64,000 bases of DNA from LMUY01 sp965199095 (lineage in GTDB: Bacteria > Pseudomonadota > Alphaproteobacteria > Acetobacterales > Acetobacteraceae), in assembly GCA_965199095.1 (NCBI GenBank), contig CBDAQM010000004.1, forward strand, positions 434,001 through 498,000, read 5' to 3'. The position numbers and the translations under genes are program-made. The notes below the pieces were generated by a model. That model was not told the DNA's origin. It saw nothing but the letters and a program-made list of their open reading frames with translations, and did no database searches. Position 1 is the stretch's first letter. Each line of letters opens with the position of its first letter. Of the stretch, positions 35,132 to 43,212 are shown one piece after another.

Positions 35132-35401
35132 TCAACAGTCTCCAGCCTCCAAATGCTGATGGAACAACGAGTGGCTACACATAGTTGCGTGTCATTTGCT
35201 ATATCGAAGCGGAGCTGCTGTTAGCCATATCATGGGATGGTTCATCACGCTATTGCGATGGCTTCATGGGCTCGCAACCCGGCAACAACATGAGGATTTA
35301 AGACGAGCCGACGCAGCCAGGCACCCGGGCGGCCCGGCCTGCTACGAACAGCCTTGCAGAACGCCCTGACGAGATCGCAAAGCCTAGAAGGAGGAATGCA
35401 C

Positions 35402-35671
35402 ATGGCCAACTCGCGACATGAAAAGGCAGTCGACTTGACTGAAGCTGCCCTGGAGAAACTTGCCGACGGCAACGACTCTGCGGCCGACAAACTCATTAAG
35501 GAGGCAAACAAGCTCGATCCGACCGCGTCGAAGGACGTGCTTGCCGACATCGACGAAGATCTCATCCAACGACGGGCCTATGAGCTGTGGGAAGCGGCCG
35601 GCCGGCCGGAGGGCCAGCATCAGGAGCATTGGGACCAGGCCCGCCGTGAAGTCCAGGCTGGAGATTCCTGA
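35402..35671 (+). CDS. DUF2934 small protein
   Basis: An 89-residue acidic protein. ATG 35402 is chosen because a strong ribosome-binding site (GAAGGAGG, 35387-35394) lies 7 nt upstream; ATG 35396 is too close to it. The C-terminal third (RAYELWEAAGRPEGQHQEHWDQARREV) is the DUF2934 domain, of unknown function. The N-terminal half is a predicted helix with TEAALEKLADGNDSAADKLI. It sits alone, between a 270-nt gap that starts after the glycosyltransferase gene and a convergent pseudogene. Confidence 0.8.
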   Translation: MANSRHEKAVDLTEAALEKLADGNDSAADKLIKEANKLDPTASKDVLADIDEDLIQRRAYELWEAAGRPEGQHQEHWDQARREVQAGDS

Positions 35672-35689
35672 GCCAACATCGCCCACGAC

Positions 35690-36176
35690 GAACCCGGCTC
35701 CGAACGTGGCGCCTACGAGGCCGTAAAGACGCGGCCGGTCTTCCTCGCGCGAGATGTCGGCGATGTAGGCGGTCGCTGCGGCCACGTTCGCCGGCGTAGC
35801 CCCTGCAATCAGTCGTCCGACGAACAGCCACCACAGATTCGGCGCAAGCGACAGCAGCACATCGTCGCAGCCGAGTCCGAGGATGGAGGTCAAAAGTGAC
35901 CGGCCGCCGGCCGAACCTGTCACTCAGCTCTCCCAGCAGGGGGGCTGCGAGAAACTGGACTGCGGCGTAGGCGGCGATCAGGGCGCCGACCCAGGGGGCC
36001 GCCCGCTCCGGCGGCAGATGCCCAAGTTGCCGAACCAGGCCTGGCACGAGGGGAGCGATGATGCCGACGCCGAGGGCGTCCATTCCCAATGTCGCCAAGA
36101 CAAAGGCGATGGAAGCAGACGGCTTCTGCGGCATGCTGGGGAAACCCTGCGTCGCGGAGGCGGTGTCCTCCGACAT
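35690..36176 (-). pseudogene. TetA-like MFS transporter remnant with frameshift
   Basis: From ATG 36176 the frame gives MSEDTASATQGFPSMP and then first-helix sequence (LATLGMDALGVGIIAPLVPGLVRQLG) and the MFS motif ELSDRFGRRPV. There the frame breaks: the continuation LLTSILGLGC..LLSLAPNLWWLFVGRLIAGA is found in another frame, explained by one extra base near 35896. Similarity to the TetA/drug-efflux family stops near FGAGFVVG at about 35690, so everything after helix 5 or 6 is missing. The end is next to the DUF2934 gene on the other strand, which may mark the breakpoint. Confidence 0.75.
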
Positions 36177-36220
36177 TGCAATACGGCGCAACGGGATGTG
36201 GCAGTCGCCGTTCAGTGTTG

Positions 36221-37384
36221 GTGCGAAACATCTCCGCTCTTCCCCGTTTCCTGGTGTTCTATACGGCGCTGTTCGGCGCGTTCGGTGTCGCCTCTCCCTT
36301 CCTTCCCGCATTGCTGAAGCAGGATGGCCTGAGTTCCAGTGAGCTGGGTGTGGCGCTTGCCGCGGGCGCCGCCATCCGTCTTTTCGCAGGCCCGGCGGGC
36401 GGGCGCCTCGCGGACCGGTCCCGCCATGCGCCGACGGTCCTGGCGCTGCTGACGGCAGTGGCGGCGGTGATTGCCATGGGATATGTGCCTGCCCGGGGCC
36501 TGGTCCTGCTGACGACCGTCATCGTCGCGCATGCTGCGGTGCTGGCCCCGCTCACGCCCCTGGGCGACACCCTCGCCCTGGGCTCATCTCGGGGCAAGCC
36601 CGGCTTCCCCTATGGCTGGGTGCGGGGCGCAGGATCCGGCGCGTTCATCGTCGGCACGCTGGTATCGGGTGAACTGGTTGGCAACGCCGGGTTGGGCATC
36701 ATCATCTGGTTCAACGCGGCCCTGTTGGCGGTTGCGGCCGGACTCGCGTGGGTGCTGCCCAACAGGGTGGCAGGCACTGCGGAGCCGGATGGCGCCAGGC
36801 CGCGTGGAACGATCGGCGAGCTGCTGCATATCCACCCCTTCATGTGGATGATGGGGGCGGTCGCCCTTGTGGGAGGGAGTCATGCCCTTCACGACGGCTT
36901 CGAGGTCATCCGCTGGCGCGCCGCCGGGTTGTCGCCAGCGGAATGCAGCATCCTGTGGGCGCTGTCGGTGGCGGCGGAGTTGTTCGTCTTCGTCGTCATC
37001 GGCCCCGTTCTCCTGCGGCGTCTCGGACCGGCGAAATCCATGGTGGTGTGCGCCGTCGCCGGGATCGTCCGGTGGGGTATGGCTGCCCTCACCGCCTGGT
37101 TCCCCCTGATGGCGCTGGTGGAGCCGCTGCACGGGCTGACCTTCGCGCTGCTGCACCTCGCCTGCATGGAGATGATCGGCCGCGTGGTTCCCACTCACCT
37201 GGCGGCGACGGCTCAGGCTTTCTATGCGACCGTCGCCATGGGGGCCACGACGACCGTGGTGACGTTGGCCTCCGGCCCGCTCTACGGGACGTTCGGCGCT
37301 TCCGCCTTTTGGGCGATGTCGGCCATGTGCGTTCTGGCGCTTCCGCTCACCTGGGGGCTTCGCGGGCAGAGGGGTTTGCAATGA
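36221..37384 (+). CDS. MFS transporter
   Basis: An approximately 387-residue membrane protein. The most likely start is GTG 36221 (MRNISALPRFLVFYTALFG); GTG 36215 is close by. The open frame extends further upstream, but that part lies in the complementary strand of the MFS pseudogene and looks unlike protein. Twelve helices can be traced. The loop motif GRLADRSRH after helix 2 is the MFS motif A. Resemblance is to the MFS_1_like/3-phenylpropionate-type permeases (GVASPFLPALLKQDGLSSSELG near the N-terminus). Substrate unknown. Confidence 0.82.
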   Translation: MRNISALPRFLVFYTALFGAFGVASPFLPALLKQDGLSSSELGVALAAGAAIRLFAGPAGGRLADRSRHAPTVLALLTAVAAVIAMGYVPARGLVLLTTVIVAHAAVLAPLTPLGDTLALGSSRGKPGFPYGWVRGAGSGAFIVGTLVSGELVGNAGLGIIIWFNAALLAVAAGLAWVLPNRVAGTAEPDGARPRGTIGELLHIHPFMWMMGAVALVGGSHALHDGFEVIRWRAAGLSPAECSILWALSVAAELFVFVVIGPVLLRRLGPAKSMVVCAVAGIVRWGMAALTAWFPLMALVEPLHGLTFALLHLACMEMIGRVVPTHLAATAQAFYATVAMGATTTVVTLASGPLYGTFGASAFWAMSAMCVLALPLTWGLRGQRGLQ

Positions 37385-37635
37385 GGCCCAACGGCGGGAG
37401 CGTGGCGATGCCGCACGGCCAGGTGCAGCAACCGCACCTCCCGCAGCAAGGATTGGTCTGCTATCCTCTTGTCACGACCTTTGCTGGCCATGGAGATACG
37501 AAAATCGCCCGTCTTGCTGCCGCGCTCGCCTTGGCTCTCGCGCTGTCCGCGTGCAGCGGGCCGTTCTTCTACCATGACGTGATCGTGCCCACCGACCCAA
37601 ACCGCCACCCGCCGCCTCCTTCCACGCAGCCGTAG
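37381..37635 (+). CDS. Small lipoprotein, start uncertain
   Basis: An open frame of 84 codons begins with ATGA overlapping the MFS stop. A lipoprotein leader is obvious only in its middle: KIARLAAALALALALSACSG with the lipobox LSAC. The mature part is about 30 residues ending PPPPSTQP. The first half is unlike a leader, so translation may really begin at TTG 37453 (preceded by AAGGA), giving 60 residues. The function is unknown; it may be a species-specific envelope protein. Confidence 0.5.
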   Translation: MRPNGGSVAMPHGQVQQPHLPQQGLVCYPLVTTFAGHGDTKIARLAAALALALALSACSGPFFYHDVIVPTDPNRHPPPPSTQP

Positions 37636-37649
37636 ATCGGCGCCGTCGC

Positions 37650-37862
37650 ATGAGCGACATCGCGATCAACGTCCCACTCCCGCTCCTGCTGCTGCTTCTT
37701 GGCGCGCTGTATTGGCCGGTGACCCTGGCCGTCTCAATGATGTTTGTGGCAGCGGGAGTATTGGTCCCCTGGCGGTGGCTTCGCGTCGTCTGCCTCACGG
37801 TTGCCGCGCTGTTGGCATGCGACTGCTTGCTGGCGATTTACTTCGGCAGTGATCGCTCTTAG
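37650..37862 (+). CDS. Small membrane protein, unknown
   Basis: A 70-residue protein starting 15 nt after the lipoprotein gene. Two hydrophobic helices fill it (PLPLLLLLLGALYWPVTLAVSMMFVAAGV and LRVVCLTVAALLACDCLLAIYF) around a short WRW turn. No family is recognised. Its length, strand and spacing suggest it is co-transcribed with the lipoprotein gene. Confidence 0.5.
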   Translation: MSDIAINVPLPLLLLLLGALYWPVTLAVSMMFVAAGVLVPWRWLRVVCLTVAALLACDCLLAIYFGSDRS

Positions 37863-37985
37863 GACTCGAGATTCAACAAACGAAGCCCTGCGAGACCCTA
37901 CCGACGTTGACGCAAACGGCCTTCCATCCAATCGAGCGTCCTCAGTCACTTACCAGTCGCTATAGAGACTCGCTTATCGCCGTAG

Positions 37986-38012
37986 GGTGCAATCCGCTTG
38001 GAGGATTGCACC
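37986..38012. repeat. GTAGGGTGCAATCC hairpin
   Basis: GGTGCAATCC (37986-37995) and GGATTGCACC (38003-38012) form a perfect 10-bp stem with a 7-nt loop. It is preceded by CGTAG, giving the same CGTAGGGTG lead as the repeat arms at 19758-19830, so the two look like members of one dispersed palindromic family. It lies at the truncated 5' end of a molybdenum-enzyme remnant, consistent with a recombination point. Confidence 0.65.
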
Positions 38013-38025
38013 ACCACTCTGTGAC

Positions 38026-38592
38026 ATGAGGCGCGCTCGGTGGGAGGTGGCGGAGCGCCTCGTCGCCGACGAGGTGGCACGGGTGTCGTCGCGACACGGC
38101 AATGCGGCGATCTTCGGCGGCTCCTACGGCTGGGCGAGCGCCGGGCGCTTTCACCACGCGCAGAGTCAACTGCATCGTTTCCTGAATCTGTGCGGCGGCT
38201 ACACGCGGTCGGTCAACACGCATAGCTACGCCGCGGCCGAGGTGCTGCTGCCACACGTGCTGGGCGACCATGCCGGGTTGGAAGGCGGCCATACCTCCTG
38301 GGGCGTCATCGCCGCGCATACCAGGCTGTTCGTTGCCTTTGGCGGCGTGCCGCTGAAGAACGCCCAGGTCAGCGCCGGCGGTATCGGGCGGCACGACGTG
38401 CGGGCGCATCTGCGCGCCTGCTGCGCGGCGGGCACGCAGTTCATCAATATCGGGCCGCTGCGCGACGACATCGATGGCGAATTCGCGCCGGAATGGCTGC
38501 CCGTCCGCCCCAACACCGACACCGCGCTGATGCTGGCGCTGTCGCACACGCTGATCGCGGACGGATTGTTCGACCAGGGCTTCATCGACCGA
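38026..38592 (+). pseudogene. Remnant of a BisC/TorZ-type molybdopterin reductase
   Basis: About 185 residues with strong similarity to biotin-sulfoxide/TMAO reductases: SRHGNAAIFGGSYGWASAG, FHHAQSQLHRFLN, VPLKNAQVSAGG and EWLPVRPNTDTALMLALSHTL. The family is about 750 residues long; here the first 50-60 residues and the last two-thirds are missing. Similarity ends near LFDQGFIDR (38592), and the following residues to the next stop look random. No start codon with a plausible site exists at the 5' end. It is a truncated, non-functional gene. Confidence 0.8.
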
Positions 38593-38684
38593 CTCCGTCT
38601 CCGCGGGCTAGACCTTGAACACGCTGACATTGATCATGCGCTCAACCCTCGTACCACTCCTCCTGGCTTCGCGCAGCGGGAGGT

Positions 38685-39038
38685 TCATGTGTCCGGGCCA
38701 GCCCGCTTCGCCAATGCCGCGCTTTCCCGTTTGAGAGGGCGGCTGGTGGGACAGGCCTCCTGCGCGAAGCCGTGCAGGGCGTTGATGAGGCTGTCCGGCA
38801 TCTGTCGATAGAAGATGAACTGCCCGCGGCGCTCGCTTTCCACCAGCCCAGCCGCCTCCAGGATAGACAGGTGCTGGGAGATCGATGCCTTGGACATGGC
38901 AAAGCGCGCGGCGATCTCGCCCGCGTTGAGCTCGGCCTGGGACAGGTAAGCCAAGATCTGACGCCGGACGGACGACGCCAAGGCTTCGAAGACACGCTGC
39001 ATCCCTGAACATTTAGGCGGTAAGTTAAGCATTGACAA
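38685..39038 (-). CDS. ArsR/SmtB-family regulator
   Basis: A 117-residue winged-helix regulator. The HTH is FEALASSVRRQILAYLSQAELNAGEIAARFAMSKASISQHLSILEAAGLVESERRGQ, in the ArsR pattern, ending in a beta-wing QFIFYRQM. The cysteines expected of metal sensors (a CxC in the recognition helix) are absent; the only cysteines are C10 and one near residue 94, so this may be a non-metal sensor. It is divergent from the desaturase gene with 41 nt between starts and the operator-like palindrome at 39056-39071. Confidence 0.85.
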   Translation of the reverse strand: MSMLNLPPKCSGMQRVFEALASSVRRQILAYLSQAELNAGEIAARFAMSKASISQHLSILEAAGLVESERRGQFIFYRQMPDSLINALHGFAQEACPTSRPLKRESAALAKRAGPDT

Positions 39039-39071
39039 GCGTGGTGCGCCTCTGATTAGGTTGTTACCTAA
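39032..39071 (+). promoter_or_regulatory. Desaturase promoter with overlapping operator palindrome
   Basis: TTGACA at 39032-39037 is a perfect -35; 17 nt later ATTAGG (39055-39060) could be a weak -10. A perfect palindrome, TTAGGT-TGTT-ACCTAA (39056-39071), overlaps that -10. A related half site (ATTTAGG, 39011-39017) lies further toward the regulator gene. The layout suggests repression of the desaturase, and probably of the regulator itself, by the ArsR-type protein. Confidence 0.6.
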
Positions 39072-39079
39072 ACATCGAA

Positions 39080-40045
39080 ATGAGGCTCAGCATGGTCGAA
39101 GCGTTCCGATGCACGTCAACCACCCGCATGATCGCCGACGCGAACACATCCGCGGCCGAGGGACGCCTGGAATGGGCGCCGGCCAAGTCGCTCTGGATCG
39201 GCGGCATGCTGGCTGCTTCCCTGCTGCTCGGCCCCGTCTTCGTCACGCCCGGTGCGGTGGCGTTGTTCGCGGTGACGACGGTCGTCACACTCTGCGCGGG
39301 ACACTCGGTCGGGATGCACCGGTTGCTGGTGCATCGCAGTTTCTCGGCCAAACCTTGGGTCGAGTACGTCCTGGTCTATTTGGGGACCCTTGTCGGCATG
39401 GCGGGCCCGGTGGGCATGGTGCGGCTGCATGACATGCGCGATTGGGCGCAGCGGCAATCCGCCTGCCACGACCTGCACGCCAACCGGCTGCCGATGCTGC
39501 GCGACGCGGTGCTGCAGATGCACGGCCGCCTTGTCCTCACGCATCCCCCTCGGTTCCTCGTGGAGCCGCGGATCACGGGCGACCGGGTGTTCCGCTGGCT
39601 GGAAGCAAGCTGGATGCTGCAGCAACTGCCATGGGCGGCGCTGTTTTACGCAATCGGCGGACTGCCCTGGCTGGTGTGGGGCATCCCGGTCCGGGTCGCC
39701 GTGTCACTCACCGGGCACTGGCTCGTCGTGCACCTGACCCACCGTCATGGTCCACAGGGCTGGGTGGTCGATGGTGAATCGGTGCAAGGGCATGATCTGC
39801 CGGCGGCGGCGTGGCTCACCTTTGGCGAGGCTTGGCATTCCACCCACCATGCGTGGCCCGACTCCGCGCGTCTCGGCACGGAACCGGGCCAGGCAGACCC
39901 TGGCTGGTGGCTGCTGCGCGGTTTGGAGCGTTTGGGCTTGGTCTGGGACTTGAAGCAACCCGGCATGCTGCATCCGCGGCCCGGCGTCCGCAAGCTGCGC
40001 GACGACATTGCCTCGAACCCAGCCTTCGCCCGCGGCGAGAGCTGA
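39080..40045 (+). CDS. Fatty-acid/acyl-CoA desaturase-like membrane protein
   Basis: A 321-residue di-iron membrane desaturase. Histidine boxes are GHSVGMHR (H75, H80) with H85 in HRSF, a modified second box RLHDMRDWAQ, and a third box WHSTHHAW (H253, H256, H257). Hydrophobic helices flank the boxes. The second box lacks the usual HRxHH pattern. Such variants occur in a bacterial subgroup, and the reaction may be desaturation or another hydrocarbon oxidation. The N-terminus could start at ATG 39080 or at a later ATG (MIADANTS). Likely controlled by the divergent ArsR-type regulator. Confidence 0.78.
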   Translation: MRLSMVEAFRCTSTTRMIADANTSAAEGRLEWAPAKSLWIGGMLAASLLLGPVFVTPGAVALFAVTTVVTLCAGHSVGMHRLLVHRSFSAKPWVEYVLVYLGTLVGMAGPVGMVRLHDMRDWAQRQSACHDLHANRLPMLRDAVLQMHGRLVLTHPPRFLVEPRITGDRVFRWLEASWMLQQLPWAALFYAIGGLPWLVWGIPVRVAVSLTGHWLVVHLTHRHGPQGWVVDGESVQGHDLPAAAWLTFGEAWHSTHHAWPDSARLGTEPGQADPGWWLLRGLERLGLVWDLKQPGMLHPRPGVRKLRDDIASNPAFARGES

Positions 40046-40080
40046 CATAGGTCGGTTGTCCCGGGCAGGCGCCGGCTGGT

Positions 40081-40371
40081 TTACGCCAGTTCAGTCCGGA
40101 CACTCTCGATCAACGTGTCCATCTCGATCAGCGACCCACCGTCAAGGTCAGCCAGCGCCTTGGCCAGCTTGTCTACGGTTTCATCAAGCCGCGCGTCCTG
40201 GGATGCAGGACCGGATTGCAGCCCGGAGGCTTCTCGCAACGCTGCAAGCGCCAGTTGCAATCCCCGCCGCACCTCGCCGGCGTCCATGGCCAAGACGCCG
40301 CGGTGCGCCCGGTCGAGTTCCACGCGGGCGGTCTCGATCAGGGCGCCTTGGTGGTGGTGTTCTTCTGACAT
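40081..40371 (-). CDS. Hypothetical small helical protein
   Basis: A 96-residue protein with an amphipathic helical pattern (ALIETARVELDRAHRGVLAMDAGEVRRGLQLALAALREA) and an acidic C-terminal half (ETVDKLAKALADLDGGSLIEMDTLIES). No family is recognised. Coding-like composition and a proper ATG support it. It lies convergent to the desaturase gene. Confidence 0.5.
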   Translation of the reverse strand: MSEEHHHQGALIETARVELDRAHRGVLAMDAGEVRRGLQLALAALREASGLQSGPASQDARLDETVDKLAKALADLDGGSLIEMDTLIESVRTELA

Positions 40372-40421
40372 GCAATCTCCGACGATGGGCGGCTAGGGCG
40401 CTGGTTCATGGCCAATGCCCC

Positions 40422-40838
40422 CTATGACACAGGAACGTCGCGAGCCCGGCAAGATGCCGGCATCGCGTCGCCAGAAATGCGGTGCAGCGTGAAACTTGTG
40501 CAGTCCGGCCCGAAGATCGACCCCATGAATGCTGTGCCATCCGCATCAAGTGCCCCGGCAAGATCGACCGTCACGTAGCCAGCGGGGCGATACAGCCAGT
40601 TGCCCGCCTGAAGCCGGACTTGATCGCCTGAGACGGTCCCGCTCATCTCAAAACAGCCGTCGGGGACGCCGGGATTGCCCTCAACCTGATAGAACCTGAA
40701 CACGCCCCTCGCAGAACCGCCGGGTGAAACTGTGGGTTGCCAATCGCAACCGCGGCGCCCAGCGGCACGGTGGTGGGTTGTGAAGTAGCCCGTATCGCGC
40801 TTGAGCGATGCGGGACTTGCCGGTCGCGCCATCGCCAA
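40422..40838 (-). pseudogene. C-terminal domain fragment of an unknown secreted-type protein
   Basis: The last 90 residues (FRFYQVEGNPGVPDGCF.. then RLQAGNWLYRPAGYVTVDLAG, ending in IFGPDCTSFTLHR) look like a compact beta-rich domain that I have seen at the C-terminus of larger proteins. The first 45 residues of the open frame (RPASPASLKRDTG.. GRRGCDWQP) do not look protein-like and there is no ribosome-binding site. The upstream end falls inside an inverted repeat (40789-40905). It is probably a truncated gene. The family name is not certain. Confidence 0.4.
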
Positions 40839-40905
40839 TTCGGCCGCGTCGCCCCACCACGCTGACCTCGGGCGCCGGGTCCCTTATCGCCAAGCGCGAT
40901 ACGGG
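40789..40905. repeat. BIME-like inverted repeat pair
   Basis: CCCGTATCGCGCTTG (40789-40803) recurs as its exact complement at 40891-40905, 87 nt away. Each copy continues into a partner half to give an imperfect hairpin (CCCGTATCGC .. GCGATGCGGG on the left; the right copy has GCGATAAGGG). The element pair occupies the gap upstream of the truncated gene at 40422-40838. It resembles REP elements arranged as a BIME and differs from the GTAGGGTG family. Confidence 0.6.
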
Positions 40906-41070
40906 GATACGTCGGCTGCGCAGTCATTTCGCAAACTGCTTTAAACCCTAGGACGTCGCGTGTGTCGCATGGGGTTCGTTCTTGAAGATAGACGAGTTGC
41001 TGATCCCTGGAATAGACATGCATCCTTGGCGCAGGACACTCGCGTCTATTTGACCGATTGGAGACGATGA

Positions 41071-41547
41071 TTGCGACGTTTGCTTGCAGCCCTTCCCGTC
41101 TGCCTCGCGCTGGCCGCTCTTGCTGCTCCCGCCGCCGCCGACAGTGACACACCTGAGGGCGGCACCCTCGTGCTCAACGATCCGGCGGGTGGGACGCCGC
41201 ACAGCTATGCATTGTCCACCTTTCAGATGGGCGTGAACCGTCCGACAGCGGCGAAGAATGACAGCGATAGCCGGCCTGACATCACGGTCGTGATTACGGA
41301 CGCCCGGGCGCTGGACCCGTTCATCCTGCAATGGGTTGCCTCGCCCGGCGGCTCGGCCGCCCCTTCATTAAGGGCCACGATCACCGCCGAGATCACCGCC
41401 CCCTCGGGCCCCAAAACGCCGCTGCATTGCGACATCGACGGGGCGCAGGTGACCATGTTCAACATGGGGTTTCAGGACGGTTCCGCTCAGGTCGTCCTCA
41501 GCCTGACCGCAGCTCACCTGAAGCTGAACGGCACCCAGCTTTATTAG
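41071..41547 (+). CDS. Secreted protein of unknown function
   Basis: A 158-residue protein with a clear signal peptide (RRLLAALPVCLALAALAAPAAA). The start is TTG 41071, because the ATG at 41066 is in another frame and GGAGACG (41060-41066) is properly placed for TTG. The mature part is beta-rich (GGTLVLNDPAGGTPHSYALSTFQMGVNRP ... SLTAAHLKLNG) with one cysteine. The beta-barrel-like pattern with alternating strands faintly recalls Hcp tube proteins, but there are no type VI genes nearby, so I leave the function open. Confidence 0.6.
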   Translation: MRRLLAALPVCLALAALAAPAAADSDTPEGGTLVLNDPAGGTPHSYALSTFQMGVNRPTAAKNDSDSRPDITVVITDARALDPFILQWVASPGGSAAPSLRATITAEITAPSGPKTPLHCDIDGAQVTMFNMGFQDGSAQVVLSLTAAHLKLNGTQLY

Positions 41548-41577
41548 CGCAAATTCTTCGCAGAACGCTCAACCCCC

Positions 41578-42474
41578 TCACGACTTCACGGTCGACGCGC
41601 GGTAAATCTCCTCCATCGCAGTCCCAAGCTCGGCGTCGAACTCCGCATCGCTCATCGATTTCGACAGACCCTCGACCAACGCGCGCGAGAAGCTGGCGAT
41701 CAGGCCGTGGCAGGCGCTCAGCCGGCGGCATGCCTCGTCACGGCTGTAGCCACCGGACAATGCCACCACGCGTTGCACCTTGGGGTGCGCGATCAAGTCG
41801 GCATAAAGATCGTGGATTTCCGGGATGGTGATCTTCAGCATGACCGGTGCGTCGCCGGGCGCCGCGTCCAGATGCCGCTTCAACTCGTCGTGCAGGATCG
41901 CTTCCGCGCCCGCCTTGTCCGGGCTTTTGATCGAGACTTCCGGCTCGATGATGGGAACAAGCCCGTGTTTGGCGATCTGCGCCGCAACCTCGAATTGTTG
42001 CGCCACGATGGCGGCGATCCCCGATTTTGACGGCAGGTTGATCACCGAGCGCATCTTCGTGCCATACACCCCGAGCTTCACCGCCCGCTCCAGCAGGGCA
42101 TCGAGCCCGGTGATCGGCTTCATCAGGCTGACGCCGTCCGCCTCGGCCTCCAGCCCTTTGTCGACCTTCAGGAACGGGACGATGCCGCGCTTCTGCCACA
42201 GGAAGGTCGGCACCGGCGTGCCCTGCGCCTCCCCATCCATCGTCCGCTCGAACAGGATGACGCCGATCACCTTCTCGCCGGTGAAGCCAGGGGCGCTGAT
42301 GATGCGCACCCGCATCTCATGCATCAGCCGGAACATCTCGGCGTCGCCCTGGTACGAATCCTCCGGGATCCCGTAATCCTTCAACGCCTTGGGGGTGGAC
42401 CCGCCACTCTGGTCCAGGGCTGCGATGAAGCCCGGCTTTGCGGACATCTGCGTCGCCATCTTGCTATCGGTCAT
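41578..42474 (-). CDS. fda: Fructose-bisphosphate aldolase, class I
   Basis: A 298-residue Schiff-base aldolase. Landmarks are FIAALDQSGGSTPKAL near the N-terminus, PFLKVDKGLE (lysine), GTKMRSVI, LVPIIEPEVSIK, VMLKITIPE and RVVALSGGYSR, as in the DhnA-unlike class I group found in proteobacteria. Start ATG 42474 (MTDSKMATQM) is preferred over the upstream 42498. It cleaves fructose 1,6-bisphosphate in glycolysis/Calvin-type pathways. It precedes thiE, 105 nt further upstream on the same strand. Confidence 0.9.
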   Translation of the reverse strand: MTDSKMATQMSAKPGFIAALDQSGGSTPKALKDYGIPEDSYQGDAEMFRLMHEMRVRIISAPGFTGEKVIGVILFERTMDGEAQGTPVPTFLWQKRGIVPFLKVDKGLEAEADGVSLMKPITGLDALLERAVKLGVYGTKMRSVINLPSKSGIAAIVAQQFEVAAQIAKHGLVPIIEPEVSIKSPDKAGAEAILHDELKRHLDAAPGDAPVMLKITIPEIHDLYADLIAHPKVQRVVALSGGYSRDEACRRLSACHGLIASFSRALVEGLSKSMSDAEFDAELGTAMEEIYRASTVKS

Positions 42475-42579
42475 TTCCACCACCCAGGACCAGGCCAACG
42501 CACGCGGGCGCGTCCGGCCGATTTCGACGAACGGGAATAGCTTGGCACATCTCCCGCCCGCCCCATAGCGCAGGCGGTG

Positions 42580-43203
42580 CTACCGGCCAAGGCGTTTGGC
42601 GAAGGCGCGAACCGCAGCGGCGGCGCCGTCCGGGTGCGACCACACCGCGGCGGACACGGCGAGGAAATTCGCCCCCGCCGCAACCAGCGGCATGCAATTC
42701 TCCGGCGTGATGCCGCCGATGGCGACGCAGGGCAGTTCCATCAGCGTCGACCACCACTCCAGGATATCCGGTTCGGCCATCGCCGGCGGCGCCTTCGTGC
42801 TCGACGGGAAGAATGCGCCGAACGCCACGTAGTCCGCCCCCGCCTCGCCCGCCACCATCGCCAGGTCCCGGCTGCCATGGCAGGTCACGCCAAGCGACAA
42901 ATCACCCAACACGGCCCGCGCGCGGGCGACCGGCATATCCTCCTGCCCCACATGCGCGCCGTCGCACCCGGTGGCGACCGCCAGCTCCGGCCGGTCGTTC
43001 AGGAGGAAGGCGACGCCGCGCGACTGCGCCACCGGCCGCAACACATCGATCGCCCGGCGCAGATCGTCCTCGGTCCAATCCTTCAGGCGAAGCTGCACGA
43101 CCGCGACGTCGCCAGCATCCAGCGCCGCCGCCAGGGTGTCGCGGAACGCGGCGGGGGCGAGCACGGGCGGCGTGACCAGGTAGAGGCGGCAGTCTGTCGG
43201 CAC
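42580..43203 (-). CDS. thiE: Thiamine-phosphate synthase
   Basis: A 207-residue TIM-barrel enzyme that joins HMP-pyrophosphate to thiazole phosphate. Motifs are VVQLRLKD (phosphate side), FLLNDRPELA, DGAHVGQEDMPV, and the loop DYVAFGAFFPSSTKAPPA. The C-terminal GGITPENCMPLVAAGANFLAVSAA is typical. It lies downstream of a small unknown gene with 9 nt between. No TPP riboswitch is visible upstream. Confidence 0.92.
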   Translation of the reverse strand: MPTDCRLYLVTPPVLAPAAFRDTLAAALDAGDVAVVQLRLKDWTEDDLRRAIDVLRPVAQSRGVAFLLNDRPELAVATGCDGAHVGQEDMPVARARAVLGDLSLGVTCHGSRDLAMVAGEAGADYVAFGAFFPSSTKAPPAMAEPDILEWWSTLMELPCVAIGGITPENCMPLVAAGANFLAVSAAVWSHPDGAAAAVRAFAKRLGR

Positions 43204-43212
43204 GGCCTGGGC

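Noticed and set aside
35132..35401. Possible minus-strand coding fragment in the gap before the DUF2934 gene
   Set aside because: A short stretch reads like protein, but it lacks a start, a ribosome-binding site and any recognisable family; I treat it as intergenic.
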